Shown: positions 1 to 9,751, counted from the stretch's first letter. The stretch is DNA of 43,606 bases from Bacteroidales bacterium (GCA_016938235.1 JAFGVA010000017.1:1-43606); one strand, 5' to 3'. Numbers and translations are program-made. The notes: generated by a model not told the origin, from the letters alone.

Positions 1-539
1 GAGGTTACCTCTAAGTCGAGTAAGGTACATGTGTTATAGAGGAATTGCCATAAACCAACAGCCCCCGATTTCGATTTTGCCAGCGGGTTTAATCCCGATT
101 CAACAACTGCAAGGTATTTTAGCTCCAGGGGGAGTTCATGTTTGTCGAGGTACGATTCAATTATCGGAAAATAGATTTCCGAACGTTGCCTGAAGATATC
201 AAACTGGTCTTTTCTCTCATTCAGGTATAGTTGAATATAATGCTGAACCTGTTCGTTATAAACGAGCTCAAGAGGTGTTTGCTGATTAAGAATTTCTAAA
301 GCATCTTTGGGAGAAAGCCGGCTTGATATTGATAGACTGCTATGCGTTTTATAGAGGCTTACAGTTTTTGAATACCTGTAATGATCATAGCTTAGAAGGA
401 ATACAAGAGTAATAAGACATAATAAAAGCCCTCCGGTTAATGTTCGATAAATTTCTGGCAATAACCGGTAGGACTTATATTTACTGATAATAAATTTCTT
501 AAACTCCAGAATCTTCTTTAATTGATTTTTTTGAATCAT
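1..539 (-). CDS. Lytic murein transglycosylase, MltD-like (3' part cut by window edge)
   Basis: This is the N-terminal 179 codons of a lytic transglycosylase that would cleave peptidoglycan glycan strands in the periplasm. The reading frame stays open to base 1, so the C-terminus (rest of the SLT domain and probably LysM repeats) is missing. A short basic cytoplasmic stretch precedes one hydrophobic segment (about residues 35-50), suggesting a signal anchor. Near the cut end are the SLT family signatures [10 protein letters not shown], whose Glu is the family's catalytic acid, and [10 protein letters not shown] chose the ATG at 537-539 because it is the first Met in the open frame. It puts the start inside tatA, a 41-bp overlap in another frame, so the two are probably translationally coupled. 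It is the last visible gene of the M23-dxr-rseP-tatA group. The family is clear; the MltD subclass is inferred from the motif context. Confidence 0.85.
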   Translation of the reverse strand, partial: MIQKNQLKKILEFKKFIISKYKSYRLLPEIYRTLTGGLLLCLITLVFLLSYDHYRYSKTVSLYKTHSSLSISSRLSPKDALEILNQQTPLELVYNEQVQHYIQLYLNERKDQFDIFRQRSEIYFPIIESYLDKHELPLELKYLAVVESGLNPLAKSKSGAVGLWQFLYNTCTLLDLEVT

Positions 540-711
540 CTGGTTTTGACTCTTCAGGATCTTCTTTAGATGCTTTTTTAAATTCTTTCATTCCCTGGCC
601 TAAACCTTTCATAAGTTCCGGGATTTTTTTTCCTCCAAACAATATCAAAATTGCCAGTATTATCAGAATAATTTCTGTTGGCCCGGGCGAAAATGCAACG
701 ATATTAACCAT
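499..711 (-). CDS. tatA: Sec-independent protein translocase TatA/TatE
   Basis: A 70-residue Tat translocase subunit that forms the oligomeric pore or membrane-thinning element for export of folded proteins. One N-terminal transmembrane helix (residues 10-25) is followed by the typical hinge [20 protein letters not shown], an amphipathic helix and a charged Lys/Glu/Asp/Ser tail. Length and layout match the TatA/E family. No tatC is in the window, so TatC is presumably encoded elsewhere. The 3' end overlaps the start of the lytic transglycosylase gene by 41 bp, and rseP lies 63 bp upstream. Confidence 0.93.
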   Translation of the reverse strand: MVNIVAFSPGPTEIILIILAILILFGGKKIPELMKGLGQGMKEFKKASKEDPEESKPDDSKKSIKEDSGV

Positions 712-774
712 GAGTTTTAGTTTTTACTATACCAAAGATAAATCTTTATGCGAATATTCTGTTTGATTCACAAA

Positions 775-2136
775 TTAATTCCCTTTCATCCCTGCAATCC
801 ACCTGTAAACATCGTTACCATTGGCATATAGCAACAGGAACAATAAAAGTACCATGCCAACATACTGGGCATATTCCATAAACTTATCGCTAGGTTTACG
901 CCCTGTAATCATTTCGTACAGAACAAACATTACATGTCCGCCATCGAGAAGTGGAATGGGCAAAACATTTAAAAATGCCAGCATTAGAGATAATAAAGCG
1001 GTTATTTCCCAGAAACTTTGCCAGTCCCATGTTGGAGGGAATAAGCTACCAATGGCAGCAAAGCCTCCCATGCCCTTATGGGCACCACTTTTAAAATCAA
1101 GAATTAGTTTAAAATCATCGATATAATCAAGCAGCTGAGTTTTAGCGTAGTTATATCCTGCAGGTATCGATTGAAAGAACGAGTATTTTTTTGTTACCAG
1201 TTCTAAATAGCCCAGGCGTTGCAGGTCTGAAATGCCGGCAAGAGCTACGCCAATCAATCCATTTTTATCAATTTGTAAATCAAAATTTAAGGTATCTCCC
1301 TTACGCAGTGCCTGGCAGGTTAAAGATTTTCCTTTTGAAGTATCGAGCACTGCGGGATACTGGTCAAAATAAAGCATTGTTTTTCCATTTAGTCCGATAA
1401 TCCTGTCTTCAGGCATCAGCCCTGAATTCTTATTCAGCGAACTGTCAGAGAAACTTGCAATTACAAATGGAATTCTGGGGGTTATTAAACTTTTCTTACT
1501 TTTTATACGGTTTGTAGACAGAATGCCTGCAAAATTATAGGGTATTTCAAGATTAACAAGTTCTCCATCGCGCTCAACAACCATTTCGCCACCTTTGAAC
1601 ATTCTGCGGATAATCTGAGAGAAACGCTCGGGAGCTTCACCATTAATGCTAACTATCTTGTCTCCGGTTTGCAGACCAACAGCTTCAGTCATTACAGAGT
1701 CTCCAACCTGTATTCCGCCAATCATATTTTCGTTCGGCAGATAAGTTTCGCCCCAGTTAAATAAAATAAAGGTGTATATAACAAAACCCAGGATGAAGTT
1801 CACAATAACACCACCCAACATAATCAATAATCGTTGCCAGGCTTTTTTGCTGCGGAACTCATAGGGTTGTTCCGGTTGTTTCATTTGTTCTTTGTCCATC
1901 GACTCGTCAATCATTCCGGATATCTTCACATAGCCACCCAATGGCAACCAGCCAATACCGTACTCGGTTTCACCTTTCTTTATCTTGAAAAGTGAAAACC
2001 AGGGATCGAAAAAAAGATAAAATTTTTCAACGCGTGTTTTAAATAAACGAGCAAAAAGAAAATGACCTAATTCGTGCAAAACAATTAAGATCGAAAGTGA
2101 AAGTAAAAGTTGCCCGATTTTTATTAATGTATCCAT
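775..2136 (-). CDS. rseP: RIP metalloprotease RseP (site-2 protease)
   Basis: A 453-residue intramembrane zinc metalloprotease that cleaves transmembrane anti-sigma factors and remnant signal peptides. The zinc motif HELGH is at residues 21-25 in the first membrane helix. The second active-site signature, LNVLPIPLLDGGH, lies in the C-terminal membrane region and supplies the metal-binding Asp. Two PDZ-like stretches are visible between them (around GLQTGDKIVSINGEAP and GLMPEDRIIGLNGK). Length is normal for the Bacteroidota family. It follows dxr by 79 bp, an order often seen in bacteria, and precedes tatA. Confidence 0.96.
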   Translation of the reverse strand: MDTLIKIGQLLLSLSILIVLHELGHFLFARLFKTRVEKFYLFFDPWFSLFKIKKGETEYGIGWLPLGGYVKISGMIDESMDKEQMKQPEQPYEFRSKKAWQRLLIMLGGVIVNFILGFVIYTFILFNWGETYLPNENMIGGIQVGDSVMTEAVGLQTGDKIVSINGEAPERFSQIIRRMFKGGEMVVERDGELVNLEIPYNFAGILSTNRIKSKKSLITPRIPFVIASFSDSSLNKNSGLMPEDRIIGLNGKTMLYFDQYPAVLDTSKGKSLTCQALRKGDTLNFDLQIDKNGLIGVALAGISDLQRLGYLELVTKKYSFFQSIPAGYNYAKTQLLDYIDDFKLILDFKSGAHKGMGGFAAIGSLFPPTWDWQSFWEITALLSLMLAFLNVLPIPLLDGGHVMFVLYEMITGRKPSDKFMEYAQYVGMVLLLFLLLYANGNDVYRWIAGMKGN

Positions 2137-2215
2137 AATTTATATGTTAACTTCTAAAAAATTGAAGTGCAAAAATAAGATTTTTAGTTGATGAGTTACT
2201 ATATGAATTTAAAAA

Positions 2216-3370
2216 CTATCGGCTTAATAATGTTTTAGCATATTGTCTGCTCTCTGCATCGGTTGCTGCATAGTCGTCTAACGAAGGATGATTTATGAAA
2301 TTTATTTTTGACATGGTTTTTTCAATCAGTACAGGCATATCAAGAAAGCCAAGCTTATTATTTAAAAATGCATCAACGGCAATTTCATTTGCAGCATTTA
2401 ATATGCAAGGCATATTTCCTCCTGTTTTCATGGCTTCAAAAGCAAGGCTCAGATTTTTAAATTTTTGAGCATCGGGTTTTTCGAAGCTAAGTTCAGGATA
2501 TTCTAAAAAGTTAAATCTGGGGAAATCAGCCTTAAGCCGGCTGGGGAAACCTAAAGCATATTGTATTGGGAGCCGCATGTCAGGTAGTCCCATTTGGGCT
2601 TTCATTGAACTGTCGGCAAACTGAACAATGGAATGTATAATTGATTGTGGGTGAACAATAACATCGATTTGTTCGGGAGTAAGGCCAAACAGCCACTTGG
2701 CTTCAATGGCTTCGAGGCCTTTATTCATAAGACTGGCAGAGTCTATAGTTACCTTATTTCCCATGTCCCAGTTGGGATGTTTCAGAGCTTCTTTTGGTGT
2801 AACACTTTTTAATTCTTCAAAACTTTTTTTTCTGAAGGGTCCGCCTGAAGCGGTCAGGTAAATCTTTTCTATGGGATTGTGAGCCTCTCCGGCCAGGCAT
2901 TGAAAAATAGCGGAGTGCTCAGAATCCACCGGGTATATATCAACCCTTCTGGTTCGGGCAAGGCTTGTAATAAGCTCTCCGGCAACTACCAGGGTTTCTT
3001 TATTTGCCAGGGCAATATTTTTACCTGCCTCAATAGCACTTATGGTTGGAAATAAGCCTGAATAACCTACCAGGGCAGATAAAACAATATCAACTTTATC
3101 GATGCAAACAACCTCTTTAAGTGCCTCTTCTCCGGTAAGAATTTGAATGGGTAAATGTTCAAGTGCATCGCAAACTTCGCAATATTTTTCTTCTGCAGTA
3201 ATAACAACATAAGAAGGTTTGAATTTGCGTGCCTGGTCAATTAGTAATTTCGAACTGTTTCTTGCTGTTAAAACCTCAACATTAAAAATGGCTGGATTTT
3301 TATCAATAACATCAAGTGCCTGAGTGCCGATAGAACCTGTTGATCCTAAAATCGCTACGTTTTTTTTCAT
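2216..3370 (-). CDS. dxr: 1-deoxy-D-xylulose-5-phosphate reductoisomerase
   Basis: A 384-residue cytoplasmic enzyme of the MEP isoprenoid pathway. It rearranges and reduces 1-deoxyxylulose 5-phosphate to 2-C-methylerythritol 4-phosphate with NADPH. The NADPH-binding motif GSTGSIG is at residues 9-15. Further family signatures are NKETLVVAGE, LTASGGPF, SASLMNKGLEAIEA (metal and substrate binding) and HPQSIIHSIVQF. Full length, with the ATG at 3370. It sits between the M23 peptidase gene (23 bp upstream) and rseP, and is probably cotranscribed with both. Confidence 0.97.
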   Translation of the reverse strand: MKKNVAILGSTGSIGTQALDVIDKNPAIFNVEVLTARNSSKLLIDQARKFKPSYVVITAEEKYCEVCDALEHLPIQILTGEEALKEVVCIDKVDIVLSALVGYSGLFPTISAIEAGKNIALANKETLVVAGELITSLARTRRVDIYPVDSEHSAIFQCLAGEAHNPIEKIYLTASGGPFRKKSFEELKSVTPKEALKHPNWDMGNKVTIDSASLMNKGLEAIEAKWLFGLTPEQIDVIVHPQSIIHSIVQFADSSMKAQMGLPDMRLPIQYALGFPSRLKADFPRFNFLEYPELSFEKPDAQKFKNLSLAFEAMKTGGNMPCILNAANEIAVDAFLNNKLGFLDMPVLIEKTMSKINFINHPSLDDYAATDAESRQYAKTLLSR

Positions 3371-3393
3371 AAAGTAAAAGAGCTCTCCTTTGT

Positions 3394-4263
3394 TTAGAAA
3401 GATATATAATCTTCTGGATTCAGAGGTACTCCATTATACCAAAGTTCTAAATGTAAATGTGGTCCGGTAGTGAGTTCTCCGGAGTTTCCAATTATGGCAA
3501 TAGGCTCCCCGGCTTTAACGTAATCACCAACACGTTTCAGAAGTTCAGCATTGTGCTTATATATCGAAATAATATTGTTGCCGTGTTGAACCTGAATTAC
3601 ATGTCCTGTTTCAAGTGTCCAGGTTGCCATGGTTACTGTTCCTTCAAGGGTTGACTTTACAACTTCATTCGCTCCTGAAACAATATCTGTTCCATAATGA
3701 TTTTCGCTTGTATTAAAAGAATTAGTTACTAAACCTTTTACAGGCGGGAAAAAATGTAGTTGTGAGATTGAACCAATCTTTGTTCTGGCATTCACAACTG
3801 AAAGTGAAAACTCTGAGTCTTCCTCAAAAATTTGTCTGATTAAGGAATCTTCTGTTGAACGGTTAAAGTTTATATTTTCATAGGATATGTTAGAGTCTTG
3901 CGAATTCTCATAATTATTAGGTTCTTTCCCTGCAATGATAAGTTTCATATTATCGAAATACCTGTCGCGTCTTTCGATTTCCATTATCAACGAGTCGGTT
4001 CTGATTGCATTTAAATGAATTGTTCTTAATGTGTTTTCATCCGGATATCCGGGGATGAATTCGCGCACGGGAGTATAAGCAATTATTGAAACCACAATTG
4101 CCAGAAAAATAAGAGTCAGGGTTCCGATAACAGCAAAAAAATTTAGTCTTGAAAGTTTCAGATTCAGAACTTCTTCATAAGTTTCGTCCCTGTATATCGA
4201 AAGGCGATATTTATACTTGATTTTGTCGAAGAAACTCGGTTTTCCTTCTGTTTTATTAGCCAT
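3394..4263 (-). CDS. Membrane-anchored M23 family metallopeptidase
   Basis: A 289-residue LytM/M23-type protein predicted to cut or regulate cutting of peptidoglycan cross-links. A cytoplasmic basic N-terminus is followed by one transmembrane segment (about residues 42-64), a helical linker, and a C-terminal peptidase domain. The zinc-binding pattern is complete: HYGTD (His189 and Asp193) and GPHLHLE (residues 279-285 region), so it looks catalytically competent rather than a degenerate EnvC/NlpD-type activator. It is the first gene of the leftward group leading into dxr, rseP, tatA and the lytic transglycosylase. Substrate specificity cannot be read from the sequence. Confidence 0.92.
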   Translation of the reverse strand: MANKTEGKPSFFDKIKYKYRLSIYRDETYEEVLNLKLSRLNFFAVIGTLTLIFLAIVVSIIAYTPVREFIPGYPDENTLRTIHLNAIRTDSLIMEIERRDRYFDNMKLIIAGKEPNNYENSQDSNISYENINFNRSTEDSLIRQIFEEDSEFSLSVVNARTKIGSISQLHFFPPVKGLVTNSFNTSENHYGTDIVSGANEVVKSTLEGTVTMATWTLETGHVIQVQHGNNIISIYKHNAELLKRVGDYVKAGEPIAIIGNSGELTTGPHLHLELWYNGVPLNPEDYISF

Positions 4264-4468
4264 TTGAAAGTGCTGTTTTTTTTGAATGTCTAAATTAAAA
4301 ACAATTCGGCGAACTTAGGGATTTTATTTTAAGATATTCATCAACAAAGATAGATTATGCATGCTAAAAAAACAGAAATGAGATTAATTGTTCATAGTTA
4401 GCATTTTTATTTTTCTTACAATCGTACGCTAATTTGTAAACTTGCAGGAGATTTAATAATCTTAAATC

Positions 4469-4957
4469 GTGGCAAAGTATATTAGTCTGAAAAGCATTGG
4501 TTTAATAGGGGAGGATAAGCAAAAAGGTATCTTCAGGCAGGTTGTGTTTCAGGACAAGGAGACGGGTTTGAATACAGATTATATTGTATTTAAAAAAGAA
4601 AGGCCTTTTCTTTGGGCTGATATTGAAAAAATGGAGAAGGGTAAAACTCTGCCGCCATACAGGGGTTCAATTGAAAGATATAATACCATACATATTGTTG
4701 TCTTCGAAGATGAGTTGGTTGAACAGGCTTTTGAAAAGCAAAAGTGGAAACTAAAACTTAAATCGAAGCTTAATTTTGTCGAAGCAGATAAAATGAGACT
4801 CGAGACGAAGGGTTACCGAACAAATTTAACTTCGGAAAAGGCCATGGAAATCAGCTGGCATGAAATAGATAAAAAAGCAGAACTAATAAAATTCAGGTTA
4901 TATAAAGGGAAAGGTGAATTTAAATGGACAGACTGGTATGAGATTACACAAAAATAA
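4469..4957 (+). CDS. Conserved-looking hypothetical protein, 162 aa
   Basis: I do not recognise this protein. It is soluble, rich in Lys and Glu, has no signal peptide or membrane segment and no obvious catalytic motif. It ends with an aromatic WTDWYEI segment. The start is a GTG at 4469, because an in-frame TAA lies just two codons upstream and the next in-frame Met is about 50 residues in. Three bases separate its stop from the convergent ribbon-helix-helix-like gene, with no terminator hairpin visible. Codon use looks like its neighbours, so it is probably a real gene, but function is unknown. Confidence 0.7.
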   Translation: MAKYISLKSIGLIGEDKQKGIFRQVVFQDKETGLNTDYIVFKKERPFLWADIEKMEKGKTLPPYRGSIERYNTIHIVVFEDELVEQAFEKQKWKLKLKSKLNFVEADKMRLETKGYRTNLTSEKAMEISWHEIDKKAELIKFRLYKGKGEFKWTDWYEITQK

Positions 4958-4960
4958 AAT

Positions 4961-5182
4961 TCAGAACAGATTCATTTGTTTGTCTTCCCAAAGTGTAGGA
5001 TAATTCTGATCAAATTTTCTTAAAACTTCAGTAATAATAGCCTCGCGCATAAACTTAGACTTGTTTTCTACCTTAAACTTTTTGCAATAATGATTTATAG
5101 CGTTCATTTCACGTTCATTGAACAATATTGCCTGTCTGTTACTTCGTTTAAGTTTTTCAGATTTTTGTTTTCTATGACACAT
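4961..5182 (-). CDS. Small ribbon-helix-helix-like protein
   Basis: A 73-residue basic protein. The segment NRQAILFNEREMNAINHYCK followed by NKSKFMREAIITEVLRKFD fits a beta strand and two helices as in Arc/MetJ-type ribbon-helix-helix DNA-binding proteins. Short proteins of this pattern are common in Bacteroidota. No toxin partner is adjacent: the upstream neighbour is a flippase and the convergent neighbour is an unknown protein. It is therefore more likely a stand-alone regulator than an antitoxin. The fold is inferred from the residue pattern. Confidence 0.7.
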   Translation of the reverse strand: MCHRKQKSEKLKRSNRQAILFNEREMNAINHYCKKFKVENKSKFMREAIITEVLRKFDQNYPTLWEDKQMNLF

Positions 5183-5385
5183 ACAGAAATTTTACCCCAT
5201 TTAACCAATCCGAAAATACAATTTATAGATTACAGACTATGTGCTTAGTTATTAACACTTATGGAGCTGTTGATGCAGGGTCAGACATATTTTTTAAAAA
5301 GTAAACCCGCTAATAAATTCATTTTAAGAGTTTAAAGGTTTGTTAATGCCTTTTGACGATATACAGGAATAGCTGTTGAAAAGTA

Positions 5386-6834
5386 TTATTCATCGGTTTT
5401 TGAAAAAAGCAATGCTTTAGCTTTTGATAGATTAATCAGGCGTATGGTTATGGCAAATGCGAAGGAAAAAATATCGATAACCAAAAGACCAATAAACCAG
5501 TTTATTTTTGTTGACGAAACCAGGTAGCCAATGAGTGCGGTAAACACAATAAAAGAGAGGAATTTAAGCAGTAAACTTGAATTGGTTTTTAATAGGAATT
5601 TCTTTTTCGTAACAACAACATGAAACACTATTGTGAAAGTCTGCGCAACTGCATTTGCAATTGCGGCTCCTGCAACTTTATATTTTGGAATAAGAATAAG
5701 GTTAAGCACAACGCTAATCAGAACAGCAAAAAGAGCCATCAGGTTAAGCTCTTTTAAATTACCGTTTGCTGTTAAAAGAGCACCAAATGTATAGCTGAAG
5801 CAAACGCCTGTATAGCTAATAATAAATACAGTAAAAATATCAGCCGATACAGAGACATGGTCAACATACAATAAATCGAAAACTTCGTAACGATAGAAAA
5901 CTATGCCCGATAAAAGGGCAAGCGAGGGTACCGTTAATGTTAAAAATGCCAATCGGAGTAATGATGATACAGATTCTTTTTGCCGAATCATATTAGCGAA
6001 AGTAGGCAGTAAAATGAATGAAAATATTAAAGCATAATTCGACATGAAGTCAAGTATCCGAAAACCATGGGCATATATACCGGCCTGCTCTTTTCCATCC
6101 GAAAGAAAATATCTTAGAAATACAGAATCGATCCTGTAATAAAAGGCCATAAGTAAAACCAGTGTGGCGTAGGGTAATAGTTGTTTTAAAACAGGAAGAT
6201 ATGAAGCTATATTGAATTGTATTTTTGGTATTCCCGATTTTTTAATAATTATAATCAGACTAACTAAAAGAGTAAATGCATAAGCTACTGTTTGAGATAG
6301 AACAAACCACTCTATTTTAAAAATGTTTTTTGTAAGTGGCATGAATAACAATGTGCCGCAAATCATAATCATAAGCAACCTGTCGAAAACAGAAACCAGA
6401 CTTTCTGTTTTAAATAATTGCAAGCCGCCCATATTTGCTCTCAGGAATAAAATGAGATTGGCCATTGACTGGTTGATAAGCAAAATGAATAAGATCTTCC
6501 ATTCGCCTTTGCTTTGCGGCAAAAATAATCCTGCTATTGATAGTATCGAGATAAACAGAACAATTAACAAGAGTTTCAGTATAAGAAATTTTGAAAACAG
6601 CCTGTTAGCCATTCCCGGGCTTGAAGCAATTTCTTTACGGGTAAAGTTTTCGATACCTAAATCGAGAAATATTTGCAGAATAATTACCAGGTTAAAAAGC
6701 GGAAAATAACTTCCGTAAACCTCTGTACCAACAGTGTTTTGTACAACCCTGTCAATACCAAAAACATAAATTGGTTTAATTAATAGATTGAGGGTTAGAA
6801 AAAAAGCCAGATTTTCTATGAATCGCTTTCTCAA
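5386..6834 (-). CDS. Polysaccharide flippase of the MOP/Wzx superfamily
   Basis: A 482-residue integral membrane protein with about 12-14 hydrophobic segments along its whole length. It resembles polysaccharide biosynthesis proteins that flip undecaprenyl-linked oligosaccharides across the inner membrane. The N-terminal region (FIENLAFFLTLNLLIKPIYVFGIDR) and central YRIDSVFLRYFL segment match this family's style. No glycosyltransferases flank it, so the cargo cannot be deduced; a lipid or glycan flippase role is inferred. The gene is divergent from rnhB, with 120 bp between them that must hold both promoters. Confidence 0.88.
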   Translation of the reverse strand: MRKRFIENLAFFLTLNLLIKPIYVFGIDRVVQNTVGTEVYGSYFPLFNLVIILQIFLDLGIENFTRKEIASSPGMANRLFSKFLILKLLLIVLFISILSIAGLFLPQSKGEWKILFILLINQSMANLILFLRANMGGLQLFKTESLVSVFDRLLMIMICGTLLFMPLTKNIFKIEWFVLSQTVAYAFTLLVSLIIIIKKSGIPKIQFNIASYLPVLKQLLPYATLVLLMAFYYRIDSVFLRYFLSDGKEQAGIYAHGFRILDFMSNYALIFSFILLPTFANMIRQKESVSSLLRLAFLTLTVPSLALLSGIVFYRYEVFDLLYVDHVSVSADIFTVFIISYTGVCFSYTFGALLTANGNLKELNLMALFAVLISVVLNLILIPKYKVAGAAIANAVAQTFTIVFHVVVTKKKFLLKTNSSLLLKFLSFIVFTALIGYLVSSTKINWFIGLLVIDIFSFAFAITIRLINLSKAKALLFSKTDE

Positions 6835-6954
6835 GGATTTAGTTTTAGCGGGTACAAAAATAACAGAATAATTCAGACACTATCTTAATTAATTACAAAT
6901 GTCAGTATTATAAAAATCATAAATTTATATTTTCGTTGCCTAAGATTATTTGTT

Positions 6955-7554
6955 TTGCTGAAAAGTTGTTATCAGTCAGATTGTGTCGAAGCAGGTTGCG
7001 ATGAAGCCGGAAGAGGTTGCCTTGCAGGTCCTGTAACTGCTGCTGCAGTTATTTTACCCCCAGATTACAGGAACGAGTTGCTGAATGACTCTAAACAAAT
7101 CTCGGAGAAGAATCGCTATAAACTTCGTGAAATAATAGAAAAAGATGCTATCTGTTACGCTGTAGCATTTATTGATAATATCGAAATAGACCAGATTAAT
7201 ATTTTGAAAGCCTCCATTAAGGCAATGCACAAGGCATTAGATGAATTAGAATTAGAGCCACAGCACATAATTATTGATGGCAACAGGTTTTATCCATACA
7301 AGAACATTGCACATAAAACCATTGTTAAAGGCGATAGCAAATACCTTTCCATTGCTGCTGCTTCTGTATTGGCAAAAACTTACCGCGATGATTATATGCT
7401 GAATTTATCTGAAAATTTTCCGGAATACAACTGGACTACAAATAAAGGATATCCAACCAAAAAACATCGTAAGGCAATTCAAGAATACGGAGTAACTAAG
7501 TATCACCGAAAAACTTTCCAGTTACTCGACAAACAGTTGGAAATCGATTTTTAA
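6955..7554 (+). CDS. rnhB: Ribonuclease HII
   Basis: A 199-residue enzyme that removes ribonucleotides from RNA:DNA hybrids and misincorporated ribonucleotides from DNA. The N-terminal signature GCDEAGRGCLAGP carries the catalytic Asp16-Glu17 pair. IIIDGNRF and KGDSKYLSIAAASVLAKTYRD supply the remaining acidic residues and substrate-binding region. No ATG lies at the N-terminus; TTG at 6955 gives the usual family length, and an in-frame stop lies upstream at 6886. The S46 peptidase gene starts 19 bp downstream and is likely cotranscribed. A second RNase H (rnhA, type I) lies 2.8 kb further on. Confidence 0.95.
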   Translation: MLKSCYQSDCVEAGCDEAGRGCLAGPVTAAAVILPPDYRNELLNDSKQISEKNRYKLREIIEKDAICYAVAFIDNIEIDQINILKASIKAMHKALDELELEPQHIIIDGNRFYPYKNIAHKTIVKGDSKYLSIAAASVLAKTYRDDYMLNLSENFPEYNWTTNKGYPTKKHRKAIQEYGVTKYHRKTFQLLDKQLEIDF

Positions 7555-7573
7555 TAACTAATACAAAAAACAA

Positions 7574-9727
7574 ATGAAGCGTTTTATTTTATCTCTCTCA
7601 GTTGCAGCGATTCTTTTATCTGGCTCGTTAAAAGCCGATGAGGGCATGTGGCTGTTACCCTTAATAGAAAAACTTAATTATACTGCAATGCAAGAGATGG
7701 GTTTGCAATTAACTCCGGAACAGATTTACAGCATTAACAACTCAAGTCTGAAGGATGCCATTGTAATTTTTGGCGGAGGATGTACAGGAGAAATAGTATC
7801 TGAGGAAGGATTGATTCTGACAAATCATCATTGTGGCAACGATTATATTCAGAATCATTCGTTGGGTGAGAATGATTATTTGAATGATGGTTTTTTTGCC
7901 AAATCAAAAGAAGATGAATTGCTTAATCCCGGGTTGACAGTAACTTTTCTGAAAAGTATTCAGGATGTTACTTCTGAGATTCTGGAACGGGTAAACGACA
8001 ATATGCCAGAGTCTGAAAGAGCAAATATTATCAGGAATTACAGCATAGAATTGGGGAGAAAAGCCATTGAAGGAACGCATTACAGGGCTTCTGTCAGGCC
8101 ATTTTACAACAACAACCAATATTATTTGTTTGTGTACGAAACCTATCTTGATGTAAGACTGGTTGTAGCACCACCACAATCAATAGGTAATTTTGGAGAC
8201 GAAACAGATAACTGGATGTGGCCAAGGCATACCGGCGATTTTAGCATGTTCAGGGTTTATTCGGGTCCCGATGGTAAGCCTGCCGAATATTCCGAAGAAA
8301 ATATTCCACTCAAACCCAAACACCATTTACCGGTAAGTCTCAAGGGTATTGAGAAAGGCGATTTTACTATGATACTTGGATATCCGGGGTCAACAGAAAG
8401 GTATATTTCATCGTGGGGAGTAAAAGAAATATTAGAAATTACTAATCCGAACCGTGTTGCAATTAGAGAAGTGCGCCAGGCAATTATGAAAGAAGATATG
8501 GCAGCAGATCCAAAAATAGCCAACATGTATTCCACAAAATATCAGCGTTCTTCTAATTATTGGAAATATTCAATCGGTCAGAATAAAGGAATAAAAAACC
8601 TTGATGTTGTTGGCAAAAAAGAAGCAGAAGAAAAAGCCTTTTCAGAATGGGTAAATTCTCAACCCAAAAGAAAATCCGAGTATGGAAATGTGTTATCGGA
8701 ATTAGAAGAAAGCTATGCCGAGAGAAAGAGTGCTCAGAGTAACCGTCAGTTATTAAGCGAAGTTTTTCTTAGGGGAATTGAAATTGTTAGTTTTTCACAC
8801 CAGGTTTTAAACTTAAACAAAATGCTTATTGACGAATCTACCCCTGCAGAAAACCTAAACCGTGAAATTGAAAGATTACGTAAAACAGCTCATAGTTTTT
8901 ACAGCGAATTTAATCTTGAAACAGATAAAAAGATTGCCCTGGCTTTAATGGAAAAATATGCAGAGATGGTGTTGCCGGAAGAGCGTCCGGATATATACAA
9001 ACATATAGAAACCAGGTACAAGGGAAATTATAAGAAGTTTACAGATGCATTGTATGATAAATCTGTTTTTGCTACTGAGTCTGGTTTTAATGCATTTCTC
9101 GACTCCCCTTCATTGAAAGTATTAATGAATGATCCTGCGGTTAAGATCGATGCCAGCGTAAACAGTAAAAATGCCGAATTATCTGAAATTCTTCGGTCTG
9201 TTAATGAGAAACTTGAAAGGGCGAAACGATACTATATGAAAGCACGGATGGAGATGAACGTCGATAAAGTATTTTATCCCAATGCTAACTCAACAATGCG
9301 CTTAACCTATGGTACAGTTGGTGATTACTCACCTTCCGATGCTGTTCATTACAAACATTATACTACCCTTAAAGGTATTATGGAAAAAGAAAATCCGGAT
9401 AATTTTGAATTCGTAGTTCCGGAAAAACTTAAAGAACTGTATGAGAAAAAGGATTACGGACTCTATGCCGAAAAAGATTATATGCCGGTATGCTTTATTA
9501 CCAATAACGATATAACCGGAGGAAATTCAGGAAGTCCAATATTAAATGGGAACGGAGAATTAATCGGGCTGGCTTTCGATGGGAACTGGGAAGCTATGAG
9601 TGGTGATATTATTTTTGAGCACGATATTCAGAAAACCATTGGGGTAGATATCAGGTATGTACTGTTTGTAATAGACAAGTTTGGCGAAGCAGGAAATCTT
9701 ATTGAAGAGATGACAATTGTTGATTAA
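7574..9727 (+). CDS. Family S46 dipeptidyl-peptidase, DPP7-like
   Basis: A 717-residue secreted serine peptidase that removes N-terminal dipeptides from oligopeptides in the periplasm. This is typical of amino-acid-fermenting Bacteroidota. It has a signal peptide (about residues 1-21). The chymotrypsin-like triad is visible: the His pair in TNHHCG (85-86), Asp222 in TGDFSMFRVY, and Ser652 in GGNSGSP. The S1 pocket segment reads FDGNWEAMSGD, with Gly670 where DPP11 enzymes carry an Arg that selects Asp/Glu. This argues for DPP7-type preference for hydrophobic P1 residues. A clear terminator follows the stop codon. Confidence 0.95.
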   Translation: MKRFILSLSVAAILLSGSLKADEGMWLLPLIEKLNYTAMQEMGLQLTPEQIYSINNSSLKDAIVIFGGGCTGEIVSEEGLILTNHHCGNDYIQNHSLGENDYLNDGFFAKSKEDELLNPGLTVTFLKSIQDVTSEILERVNDNMPESERANIIRNYSIELGRKAIEGTHYRASVRPFYNNNQYYLFVYETYLDVRLVVAPPQSIGNFGDETDNWMWPRHTGDFSMFRVYSGPDGKPAEYSEENIPLKPKHHLPVSLKGIEKGDFTMILGYPGSTERYISSWGVKEILEITNPNRVAIREVRQAIMKEDMAADPKIANMYSTKYQRSSNYWKYSIGQNKGIKNLDVVGKKEAEEKAFSEWVNSQPKRKSEYGNVLSELEESYAERKSAQSNRQLLSEVFLRGIEIVSFSHQVLNLNKMLIDESTPAENLNREIERLRKTAHSFYSEFNLETDKKIALALMEKYAEMVLPEERPDIYKHIETRYKGNYKKFTDALYDKSVFATESGFNAFLDSPSLKVLMNDPAVKIDASVNSKNAELSEILRSVNEKLERAKRYYMKARMEMNVDKVFYPNANSTMRLTYGTVGDYSPSDAVHYKHYTTLKGIMEKENPDNFEFVVPEKLKELYEKKDYGLYAEKDYMPVCFITNNDITGGNSGSPILNGNGELIGLAFDGNWEAMSGDIIFEHDIQKTIGVDIRYVLFVIDKFGEAGNLIEEMTIVD

Positions 9728-9751
9728 AAAAACAAATCTTTTCCTTTATTT

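Noticed and set aside
4961-5182. Antitoxin of a toxin-antitoxin pair
   Set aside because: The neighbouring genes are a flippase and an unknown convergent protein; no toxin-like partner in the same operon.
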